Source: Thermoplasmatales archaeon
GTDB taxonomy: Archaea; Thermoplasmatota; E2; DHVEG-1
Length of the DNA: 12,651 bases
NCBI GenBank assembly: GCA_023128855.1
Contig: JAGMDE010000060.1
Location: forward strand, 1-12,651
Direction: 5' to 3'
Below the pieces are notes generated by a model, which searched no databases, had not been told where the DNA came from, and saw only the letters and a program-made list of their open reading frames with translations. Below, in pieces: positions 1 to 5,730 of this stretch. The translations under genes and the position numbers were made by a program. Positions within the stretch are counted from its first letter, which is position 1, and each line of letters starts with the position of its first letter.

Positions 1-80
1 AGAAGAAAGGGAAAAAACATATAAGAAAACCGAAAATGCCAGCCCGTATAAAAAGCACACCACGAGCTAGGCAGAAATAA
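1..80 (+). CDS. Possible 3' end of an unidentified basic protein (partial)
   Basis: An open frame enters from the left edge (first full codon at position 3) and stops at TAA 78-80. It would give a very basic C-terminus containing RKPKMPARIKSTPRARQK. A second open frame starts at position 2 and ends at TAG 68-70, so the true frame cannot be settled from about 25 codons. The Lys/Arg/Pro-rich composition resembles the disordered tail of a nucleic-acid-binding protein, but no family can be recognised. It may also be noncoding. Confidence 0.3.
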   Translation, partial: KKGKKHIRKPKMPARIKSTPRARQK

Positions 81-160
81 TTATTAGTTTTCATTATCTA
101 TTTATACAAATCTTATTTGGTTGCCTTTTTCCTGGAGCAGAAACTATTTAATTTTACATT

Positions 161-177
161 ATGTTGTAAGACAACAT
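161..177. repeat. Short perfect hairpin
   Basis: ATGTTGT (161-167) and ACAACAT (171-177) are perfectly complementary around a three-base loop, AAG. A T6 run follows at 185-190. It could be a weak terminator-like structure for whatever is transcribed from the left, or a protein-binding palindrome. The sequence alone does not decide. Confidence 0.4.
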
Positions 178-227
178 TCTGAGGTTTTTTCGTGAATAAA
201 ATCCATAAAAATCTTTTTTCCTAAAGA

Positions 228-235
228 TATAAATA
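228..235 (+). promoter_or_regulatory. TATA box of ncRNA copy 1
   Basis: TATAAATA begins 30 bases before the first base of the RNA's closing stem at 258, the spacing expected for archaeal TBP/TFB promoters. The surrounding TATAAATAATTATAAG is repeated exactly upstream of the second RNA copy (from 5693). Both are preceded by a similar AAAAATCTTTTT stretch. Conservation of the box with the RNA suggests an independently transcribed unit. Confidence 0.6.
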
Positions 236-257
236 ATTATAAGTTTATTAAGATATT

Positions 258-345
258 CTGGGTGTTATGAGTGGCATTAAGGAAACTTAATTAGATTAAG
301 CTTCAAAACTTAACAAGACCCTCCTCTGGCATCCAGTAAAATTTT
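258..345 (+). ncRNA. Duplicated structured RNA, copy 1
   Basis: I do not recognise this RNA family. Bases 267-345 are identical to 5741-5819. Bases 258-271 pair with 324-336 to form a 13-bp closing helix with one bulged U (268) and three G.U pairs. Inside lie a 6-bp hairpin capped by a GAAA tetraloop (276-281 with 286-291) and a 5-bp hairpin (296-300 with 309-313). A C-rich single strand, ACCCUCC (318-324), precedes and partly enters the 3' arm. The unit ends in AAAATTTT. It has its own TATA box and no convincing reading frame. The promoter-like element for the downstream gene lies after it, so a stand-alone small RNA is favoured over a riboswitch. A small noncoding mobile repeat is the main alternative. 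Confidence 0.55.
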
Positions 346-346
346 C

Positions 347-364
347 GAAATGAAATCAGTGTAA
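347..364 (+). promoter_or_regulatory. 18-base motif shared by two surface-protein promoters
   Basis: GAAATGAAATCAGTGTAA occurs exactly here and at 2323-2340, each time upstream of a gene for a secreted protein with the PFLNFL tail. Here it directly follows the structured RNA and lies 79 bases before the start codon. It could be a regulator-binding site or a remnant of a duplicated upstream region. A shorter version, GAAATGA, also follows RNA copy 2 (from 5823). Confidence 0.5.
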
Positions 365-387
365 CAGTTGTTATGGATACATTTAAA

Positions 388-397
388 TTAAAATATA
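388..397 (+). promoter_or_regulatory. TATA-like element before the gene at 444
   Basis: TTAAAATATA lies 46 bases before the ATG at 444. An identical element sits at a similar distance (43 bases) before the ATG at 2449. Transcription would be expected to start near 415-420, giving a short leader that still contains the strong ribosome-binding site GGGGGAGGT at 426-434. Confidence 0.5.
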
Positions 398-443
398 GTA
401 TTACAATTCTACTAATTTTATAATTGGGGGAGGTAGAAAAGAA

Positions 444-1775
444 ATGAAAAGAAAAATTTTGAAAGGAGCTGGTGTTTTGCTGATTGCAGCAGTTATGGTT
501 TTATCAACTGGAGTGGTAATGGCAAATACTTTTGGAATACAATCACAAGAATCTAGAACAAGACTCTTAGAGTTAGGTGCAGAGCATATTTCACGATCAG
601 GAAATATGGAAAAAGGTGGAGCCCCATTTGATACTCTTTTATTCGAAAACTTTGACGATACTTGGGTAGGTAGCCCGCCCGCACCAGTAAGCTGGACTCA
701 ATATTGCACTAATATCAATGCAGAGATATGGCAACCAAATGATGTAAGATATATTAGTCCGCCATATTCGGCATACCGTGGAGGGTTTGGAAGCACTTTA
801 CCTTCTGATGATTGGTTAGTAACTCCTGAGATCAATGCAGCTGGGTATGATAATATAAATCTCTCATGGTGGGAAAGGCATGGCTGGTTACAATATTATA
901 GCAACTTCTGTGGCTTATGGATCTCTTGTGGAAGCCCTGATCCAAATGATGGAGATTACGTTTTAATCATGGAGAGAATTCCTCCAGATGACACTGTCGG
1001 GGACTGGGAATTCTATTATGTGATCCTTGATTCATATTTGACCGATGACACTTTCTATTTAGCCTGGGAATATGATAAGACGATTTCAGAGATGACTTCA
1101 TGCTTAAATATTGATGACGTTGAGGTTACTGCTGAGGAAAGCATTGAACCACTTGTAGCTGATGCAAATGGACCATATGAAGCCTTTGAGGATGAACCCA
1201 TACAATTCCAAGGATCTGCAGAAGGTGGAGTACCACCATATTCGTTCCATTGGGATTTCGATGATGGGGATACGTCTGATATACAGAACCCTATGCACAC
1301 CTATACAAATGCTGGTAATTACACTGTTACCTTGACGGTGACAGATGATGAAAGCGACACGGCAAGTGATACAACTTGGGCGTTGATAAATGGACCACCA
1401 AGTGCACCGATTATAACTGGTCAAACAAGTGGAAAAACTGGAACAGAATATGAGTACACATTCAACGCAATTGACCCAGATGGTGATAACGTTAAGTACT
1501 ATATTGACTGGGATGATGGCGACTCTGAAGAAACAGGTTTTAATCCATCAGGTACAGATGTAAAAGTAAAACACACCTGGATTACTCAAGGGACTTATAT
1601 TATTAAAGCTAAAGCAGTAGATATTCATGGTGCTGAGAGCGACTGGGGTGAACTAACAGTAACTATGCCAAGAAACAGAGCGATGAACAGACCCTTCCTT
1701 AATTTCCTGGATCAGCATCCAAATCTGTTCCCAATACTACAACTGTTATTACAACGATTAGGACTACAATATTAG
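444..1775 (+). CDS. Secreted protein: choice-of-anchor-J-like, PKD and Ig-like domains with PFLNFL tail
   Basis: This is a 443-residue predicted exported protein. A signal peptide covers residues 1-27 (positive start, hydrophobic core, likely cleavage after VMA). Residues about 64-232 contain a sandwich-like domain opening with FENFDD, with SDDWLVTPEI and an aromatic core, resembling choice-of-anchor J / cleaved-adhesin domains. Residues about 236-315 form a PKD domain (WDFDDGD, then HTYTNAGNYTVTLTVTDD). Residues 316-416 are a second Ig/PKD-like domain homologous to the one at the end of the protein encoded at 4780-5562. Residues 417-443 are a hydrophobic tail beginning PFLNFLDQHP, shared with that protein. 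There is no catalytic motif, so an adhesive or surface role is inferred. The start is supported by GGGGGAGGT at 426-434, nine bases before the ATG. The stop is TAG, followed by a T-rich terminator. Confidence 0.9.
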   Translation: MKRKILKGAGVLLIAAVMVLSTGVVMANTFGIQSQESRTRLLELGAEHISRSGNMEKGGAPFDTLLFENFDDTWVGSPPAPVSWTQYCTNINAEIWQPNDVRYISPPYSAYRGGFGSTLPSDDWLVTPEINAAGYDNINLSWWERHGWLQYYSNFCGLWISCGSPDPNDGDYVLIMERIPPDDTVGDWEFYYVILDSYLTDDTFYLAWEYDKTISEMTSCLNIDDVEVTAEESIEPLVADANGPYEAFEDEPIQFQGSAEGGVPPYSFHWDFDDGDTSDIQNPMHTYTNAGNYTVTLTVTDDESDTASDTTWALINGPPSAPIITGQTSGKTGTEYEYTFNAIDPDGDNVKYYIDWDDGDSEETGFNPSGTDVKVKHTWITQGTYIIKAKAVDIHGAESDWGELTVTMPRNRAMNRPFLNFLDQHPNLFPILQLLLQRLGLQY

Positions 1776-1787
1776 TCCAATCTCTCC

Positions 1788-1798
1788 TTTTTTCTTTT
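1788..1798 (+). terminator. Oligo-T terminator after the gene ending at 1775
   Basis: T6 (1788-1793) and T4 (1795-1798), separated by one C, begin 13 bases after the TAG stop. Oligo-T tracts alone can terminate archaeal RNA polymerase. Confidence 0.5.
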
Positions 1799-1894
1799 GT
1801 TTCAAGCTTCTTACTTTTAATAAGGAAAAAACAAGGATTCTGAGGAACCATATGGAATAAGTTTATCTACCAAAAAATGTTACCCTTGCAATTA

Positions 1895-1980
1895 TGGGGG
1901 TCTAGTCCAGAATTAGAATGATTTTAAGCCAAACCTTTTTTCATTCTTTTTCTACCTTCCTCTAAATACCTAGACCCCTA
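1895..1980. repeat. Long-range inverted repeat between convergent genes
   Basis: GGGGTCTAG (1897-1905) is the exact reverse complement of CTAGACCCC (1970-1978). Two more pairs (a G.U and a U-A) extend the stem to 11 bp around a 64-base loop containing T6 and T5 tracts. It lies between a plus-strand gene ending at 1775 and a minus-strand gene ending at 2032. It could be a structured 3' element, a termination or insulation element, or the remnant of a tiny inverted-repeat insertion. No transposase or target duplication is seen. Confidence 0.45.
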
Positions 1981-2031
1981 AACTTCTATTTTTGTTGGAA
2001 ATGAAATTAGATGTAAAAAGAAAAAAATAAA

Positions 2032-2259
2032 CTACCACGTTTTTGTACCTGAAATTAGAAAAGAATGTCGCTTGAGTTTAATCCACTTTTCTTCATCAAA
2101 ACCAATTAGGTTTCCACAATTACATTTAATGTTTTTTCCATCATGAACACTTAGGTCTTCAACGATTCTATCCTTCCAACAATGCCATAATTTACCTTTA
2201 CCTATCTTTACATATCTGAAGATTTTTCGTTTACACCTTGCGCATTTTATGATTATCAT
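2032..2259 (-). CDS. Small zinc-ribbon-like protein
   Basis: This 75-residue basic protein has the spaced cysteines of a zinc ribbon: CARC at residues 6-9 and CNCG at 46-49, with a further Cys at 27 in LWHCW. The two Cys pairs about 37 residues apart suggest one structural zinc site. Such small proteins in archaea are usually uncharacterised and may bind nucleic acid or protein partners; no specific function can be given. The ATG at 2257-2259 is followed at once by the cysteine motif, so a later start is unlikely. A TATA-like AGAATATATAGG (minus strand, 2299-2310) lies about 40 bases upstream. It is convergent with the gene at 444-1775 and divergent from the one at 2449. The stop is TAG. The cysteine pattern makes a chance frame unlikely. 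Confidence 0.75.
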   Translation of the reverse strand: MIIIKCARCKRKIFRYVKIGKGKLWHCWKDRIVEDLSVHDGKNIKCNCGNLIGFDEEKWIKLKRHSFLISGTKTW

Positions 2260-2298
2260 GCAAAATCAATACAACGTGAAAAATAGAAAGGAAATCTA

Positions 2299-2310
2299 CC
2301 TATATATTCT
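2299..2310 (-). promoter_or_regulatory. TATA-like element for the zinc-ribbon gene
   Basis: On the minus strand this reads AGAATATATAGG and ends about 40 bases before the ATG at 2259. That fits an archaeal promoter with a short leader. No strong ribosome-binding site is visible. Confidence 0.4.
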
Positions 2311-2322
2311 TTTTTTGTTTTT

Positions 2323-2340
2323 GAAATGAAATCAGTGTAA
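2323..2340 (+). promoter_or_regulatory. 18-base motif shared by two surface-protein promoters (second copy)
   Basis: GAAATGAAATCAGTGTAA is identical to 347-364 and lies 108 bases upstream of the ATG at 2449. The structured RNA that precedes the first copy is absent here, so the motif is conserved separately from the RNA. Confidence 0.5.
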
Positions 2341-2365
2341 AAAACATTTGGGATTTGCTACAGTT

Positions 2366-2375
2366 AACAATTGTT
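2366..2375. promoter_or_regulatory. Palindrome AACAATTGTT upstream of the TATA elements
   Basis: This 10-base perfect palindrome lies 5 bases before TATATATAAT (2381-2390) and 20 bases before TTAAAATATA (2396-2405). A near copy, AACAGTTGTT (363-372), lies 15 bases before the TATA element of the gene at 444. The shared AACA-NN-TGTT form and position suggest a regulator site. In AT-rich DNA chance cannot be excluded. Confidence 0.35.
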
Positions 2376-2380
2376 TTGCA

Positions 2381-2405
2381 TATATATAATAGCGGTTAAA
2401 ATATA
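2381..2405 (+). promoter_or_regulatory. TATA elements before the beta-helix gene at 2449
   Basis: Two candidate boxes lie here: TATATATAAT (2381-2390) and TTAAAATATA (2396-2405). The second is identical in sequence to the element before the gene at 444 and similarly spaced from its ATG. Either would give a short leader. A weak ribosome-binding site, AGGA, lies at 2442-2445. Confidence 0.5.
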
Positions 2406-2448
2406 CTTTTTTATAAAATTATATATTTATGTGGGATGAATAGGAATC

Positions 2449-4734
2449 ATGACAAAAAAAAGTTATGTTTTTAGGAAAAGTTTGGTAATAGGGATAATAA
2501 TATTGTTTGTTGGAGCTAGTGTTGTATCTGGATTAAATATTCAATTAAAAAACACAACAATCCCTAAAAGTAGTGGTCGTGGAACTACATTGTATGTTGG
2601 TGGAAGTGAACCTGGGAACTATAGTAGTATCCAGGAGGCAATAAATGATGCGAATTCTGGTGATACAATTTTTGTTTACAGTGGGACTTATTATGAACAT
2701 ATCACAATAGGTAAAAGTTATCTAACTCTTATTGGCGAAGATAAGAATACAACAATTATAGATGCCGAAGGATATGGTCAAGGAGTAGATGGAGCAGGTG
2801 TATCTATTCCAGAAAACTGCCATTATAATTTTTTTTCTGGTTTCACTGTAACAAATACAACTTATGTTGGTATTTATATACATTCTGACACGGCTCATAG
2901 TGGGGCTACTTGTAATTATAATACTGTTTCCGATTGTATCGTACGTGATTGTTCTAATATTTGTGGCATTCGTATTAGAGGACATCGTTGGACATGTCAT
3001 GCAGATTATAATACAATTGAGAATTGCATTGTTTATAACATAACTGATGGTGGAGATGGTGATGGCATCAGGATAGGAGCTGGGGATGGAACAGCATATG
3101 CAATTGGAAATAAGATATTAAATTGTACTGTTTATAATAATGATTATGGATTAAGATTTGGTGGAAGCGGATATTTACATGATAACATTATATCAAATTG
3201 CACTGTTTATGATAACAAGATATATGGGATTTATCCAGAACATAACGATGAAGTGAATATGATATATTTGAATAATATATTTAATAATCCTCAAAACGCT
3301 TATGATGATAACACAAATATTCAATGGTATAATTCGATAACCAATGCGGGCAACTACTGGGATGATTATACAGGAGTTGATAATGATGGCGATGGAATAG
3401 GTGATACACCATATCCAATACTAGGTGGAAGTAACCAAGATAATTATCCACTTATGAATCCTTATGGTTCAGTAACAAATTTGGATACAGGTGAGATATT
3501 TATTACAATTCAAGATGCAATCGATGATTCTGATACTCTTGTTGGACATACAATATTTGTAAGAAATGGAACATATTATGAAAATGTTGTAATTGATAAA
3601 TCTATTAATTTAACTGGTGAAGATAAGAATACAACGATTATTGATGGTGGCGGTATTGGAGATGTTGTTTATGTTTCTGCAAATTATGTAAATATAACAG
3701 GTTTCATGATCCAAAACAGTAGAAACATTTGGTATGATGCTGGAATTGATATACATTATGCTAACAATAATACCATTTCGGATAACAACATCTGCTCAAA
3801 CGGTAATTTTGGTATATGGCTCTATGGTTCCAGCAACAACAATATCCTAAATAATAACCTTAGCTTGAATGGAAATGAGGGCATAAGCTTCTACTATGCT
3901 AGCAACAACAACAATGTCCTAGATAACACTATCTGCTCGAATGATTGCAGCGGTATAAACCTCAAAGATACAAGTAGCAATAATATCATATCTGGTAACA
4001 TCATTAGCTCGAACGGTGAAGAAGGTATTAACCTCTTACATAACACTAACAACAACACCATATCAGATAACACCATCAGCTTTAACGTAGGTGATTTTGG
4101 AATAGGTGCTCGTGATTCTAGTATTGATAATATCATTTATCATAATAACATAATAGCTAATAGCCAAAACGCTTACGATGAGTGCAGTAACACCTGGGAC
4201 AATGGTTATCCATCTGGTGGTAACTACTGGAGTGACTATACAGGAACCGATAGTGATGGTGACGGCATAGGTGATATACCATATCCAATTCCTGGTGATA
4301 GTAACCAGGATAATTATCCTTTAATGACACTGTATGGTCCACCTCATGCAGAATTTGAATACACAAAAAATGATAGAACAGTTACATTTGATGCATCACT
4401 TTCTTATGATTACAATGGAGATATTGTTTCTTATAATTGGGATTTTGGTGATTCAACCACTGGAACAGGAATGCTAGTAGAACATACCTATTCTGACTAT
4501 GGAACATATAATGTGACACTAACTGTTACAGACGATGATGAATTGACAGATGACATATCAAAAGACATCATCTTAATCAATAATCCACCTTATCCCCCAA
4601 GTAATCCTTCTCCACCTGATGGTGCAACTGGTGTAGACGTTAACGCCATCCTCAGCTGGACTTGTACCGACCCTGAGGGTCATCCTCTTACCTATGATGT
4701 ATATTTCGAAATGACCCTACACCTGATGTTCTAG
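2449..4734 (+). CDS. Secreted tandem NosD-like beta-helix protein with PKD domain (5' part of a frameshifted gene)
   Basis: Residues 1-28 are a signal peptide. Two homologous right-handed beta-helix (PbH1/NosD-like) domains follow, at about 48-344 and 345-631. Each begins with an SIQEAINDA / TIQDAIDD motif, continues GTYYE...EDKNTTIID, and ends in a cassette with NAYD, GNYW, DDYTG or SDYTG, a Ca-binding-like D-x-DGDGIGD loop and NQDNYPLM. Coils of 23-24 residues rich in Asn, Ser and Ile are clear in the second domain. A PKD domain spans 632-712 (WDFGD...YGTYNVTLTVTDDD), followed by the first half of an Fn3-like domain. Such helices in other archaea bind or process carbohydrates or form surface layers; no catalytic residues are evident. 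The frame ends early at TAG 4732-4734 through a one-base loss near 4710. The remainder continues at 4780-5562, so the native product was probably about 1,037 residues. Residues after about 754 are out-of-frame sequence. Confidence 0.85.
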   Translation: MTKKSYVFRKSLVIGIIILFVGASVVSGLNIQLKNTTIPKSSGRGTTLYVGGSEPGNYSSIQEAINDANSGDTIFVYSGTYYEHITIGKSYLTLIGEDKNTTIIDAEGYGQGVDGAGVSIPENCHYNFFSGFTVTNTTYVGIYIHSDTAHSGATCNYNTVSDCIVRDCSNICGIRIRGHRWTCHADYNTIENCIVYNITDGGDGDGIRIGAGDGTAYAIGNKILNCTVYNNDYGLRFGGSGYLHDNIISNCTVYDNKIYGIYPEHNDEVNMIYLNNIFNNPQNAYDDNTNIQWYNSITNAGNYWDDYTGVDNDGDGIGDTPYPILGGSNQDNYPLMNPYGSVTNLDTGEIFITIQDAIDDSDTLVGHTIFVRNGTYYENVVIDKSINLTGEDKNTTIIDGGGIGDVVYVSANYVNITGFMIQNSRNIWYDAGIDIHYANNNTISDNNICSNGNFGIWLYGSSNNNILNNNLSLNGNEGISFYYASNNNNVLDNTICSNDCSGINLKDTSSNNIISGNIISSNGEEGINLLHNTNNNTISDNTISFNVGDFGIGARDSSIDNIIYHNNIIANSQNAYDECSNTWDNGYPSGGNYWSDYTGTDSDGDGIGDIPYPIPGDSNQDNYPLMTLYGPPHAEFEYTKNDRTVTFDASLSYDYNGDIVSYNWDFGDSTTGTGMLVEHTYSDYGTYNVTLTVTDDDELTDDISKDIILINNPPYPPSNPSPPDGATGVDVNAILSWTCTDPEGHPLTYDVYFEMTLHLMF
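3763..4170 (+). repeat. Array of beta-helix coil repeats within the coding sequence
   Basis: About six consecutive units of 23-24 codons share the pattern NNN-I-x-x-N-x-I/L-x-x-N-x-x-x-GI. The DNA keeps AACAACAA-type runs at the turn positions. Each unit would form one rung of the helix, with stacked Asn ladders. Confidence 0.7.
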
Positions 4735-4776
4735 TATCATATCATCAATCGCAGCCCTACTATAACCCCCCCCGGT
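4708..4776 (+). other. Pair of compensating frameshifts splitting one gene
   Basis: After GAA (4708-4710) the sequence homologous to the next Fn3-like repeat continues in the frame starting at GAC 4713, reading DPTPDVLVSYHQ. This matches DPEPDVLVSDDQ in the downstream repeat. One base is missing near 4711. The original frame returns after a run of eight C (4766-4773), where seven would fit. Upstream and downstream open frames are therefore in the same phase, with only about 20 codons displaced and a TAG exposed at 4732. This is either a sequencing or assembly error, the C8 run being typical, or a genuine lesion. Confidence 0.85.
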
Positions 4777-4779
4777 CAA

Positions 4780-5562
4780 ATGATGTATAACACACATTAT
4801 TACTGGAAGATTGTTGCATGGGACCCATATGGTGCAAGCACCAATGGTCCTATTTGGGATTTCATCACAGGAGATGAACCTAATGATCCACCAGATCCCC
4901 CCAGTGACCCAGATCCAGAGGATGGTGCAACAGATGTTGACATTAATGCAGATCTTAGTTGGACATGTAGCGATCCAGATGGAGATGATTTAGTGTATGA
5001 TGTTTACTTTGAGGCAGATGACCCTGAACCTGATGTATTGGTTTCAGATGATCAAACTGAAACCACCTATGATCCAGGTGAGATGGAGAAGGGTGTGACT
5101 TATTACTGGCAGATAATAGCAAAAGATGAACGTGAAGCATCAACAACTGGACCCATATGGCATTTTACCACCAAAGGAAACAGCCCTCCAAACCCACCAA
5201 TAATAACTGGTCCAACAACAGGAAAAGAAGACACATCTTATCCATTTACATTCATATCAACAGACCCAGAAGAAGACGAAGTATCCTATTACATCAGATG
5301 GGGTGATGGAGTGATAACAGACTGGACTTCATTCCAAAGCTCTGGACCACCTGGATATATTGAAAGTCATTCATGGAATACAAAAGGAACATACATTATC
5401 CAAGCTCAAGCCAAAGACGTTTATGATGCAGAAAGCGAATGGGGAACATATACAGTTACAATTACTAAAAACAAGAACAGAATAATCAACTCACCATTCC
5501 TAAACTTCCTTGAGAGTCATCCAATATTGTATCAGCTATTACTACGATTCCTACGACTCTAA
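4780..5562 (+). CDS. 3' part of the beta-helix surface protein: Fn3-like repeats, Ig-like domain, PFLNFL tail
   Basis: This 260-residue open frame has no signal peptide and begins in mid-domain (YYWKIVAWDPYG), so its ATG is probably an internal Met rather than a true start. Residues 1-33 finish the first Fn3-like repeat. Residues 36-134 are a full second repeat (EDGATDVDIN, LSWTCSDPDG, YDVYFEADDPEPDVLVS, YYWQIIAKD, GPIWHFTT). Residues 135-232 are an Ig/PKD-like domain homologous to the last domain of the protein at 444-1775 (PIITGPTTGK, YYIRWGDG, GTYIIQAQA, AESEWG). Residues 239-260 are the hydrophobic tail starting PFLNFLESHP. It is in the same phase as the frame starting at 2449 and is best read as the end of that protein. 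A T-rich terminator follows. Confidence 0.75.
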   Translation: MMYNTHYYWKIVAWDPYGASTNGPIWDFITGDEPNDPPDPPSDPDPEDGATDVDINADLSWTCSDPDGDDLVYDVYFEADDPEPDVLVSDDQTETTYDPGEMEKGVTYYWQIIAKDEREASTTGPIWHFTTKGNSPPNPPIITGPTTGKEDTSYPFTFISTDPEEDEVSYYIRWGDGVITDWTSFQSSGPPGYIESHSWNTKGTYIIQAQAKDVYDAESEWGTYTVTITKNKNRIINSPFLNFLESHPILYQLLLRFLRL

Positions 5563-5571
5563 ACCTAAACC

Positions 5572-5590
5572 TTTTTTTCTTTTTTATTTT
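5572..5590 (+). terminator. Oligo-T terminator after the beta-helix gene
   Basis: T7 (5572-5578) is followed by more T runs, beginning nine bases after the TAA stop. This is the strongest T-rich terminator in the window. Confidence 0.6.
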
Positions 5591-5692
5591 AGTAATATTG
5601 AAAATGAGATCAATATGAAGGGTAGACAGAAAACCTGTGAGAGATTATTGGTTGATACATTACACAACTTTCAATATAAAAATCTTTTTACC

Positions 5693-5700
5693 TATAAATA
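5693..5700 (+). promoter_or_regulatory. TATA box of ncRNA copy 2
   Basis: TATAAATA within TATAAATAATTATAAG is the same 16-base block as upstream of copy 1. Here the distance to the closing stem is about nine bases longer, because an insertion-like segment (near 5709-5720) follows the block. Transcription may start a little before the stem. Confidence 0.55.
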
Positions 5701-5730
5701 ATTATAAGAATTGATAACTCATTAAGATAT

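Larger units (their letters stand above)
81..443. other. Intergenic region with hairpin, ncRNA promoter, ncRNA copy 1 and gene promoter
   Basis: No plausible protein gene is seen here. In order the stretch holds a short perfect hairpin (161-177), a T-rich tract, a TATA box (228-235), a structured RNA (258-345), an 18-base motif shared with the next surface-protein gene (347-364), a small palindrome (363-372) and a second TATA-like element (388-397) suited to the gene starting at 444. The RNA therefore lies upstream of the likely promoter of that gene, which argues against it being its 5' leader. Confidence 0.6.

Noticed and set aside
258..345. Riboswitch leader of the gene at 444
   Set aside because: A promoter-like element (388-397) lies between the RNA and the gene. 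The second RNA copy precedes an unrelated GTPase gene and is also followed by a separate promoter-like element.
3763..4170. CRISPR-like or tandem DNA repeat array
   Set aside because: The periodicity is in protein coil units with variable DNA. There are no identical repeats with unique spacers, and the array lies inside an open reading frame.
4732..4734. TAG read through as pyrrolysine within the beta-helix gene
   Set aside because: The residues around the TAG in that frame do not match the homologous Fn3-like repeat, whereas a neighbouring frame does. Two other genes here (ending 1775 and 2032) use TAG as a normal stop. Two compensating frameshifts explain the data better.
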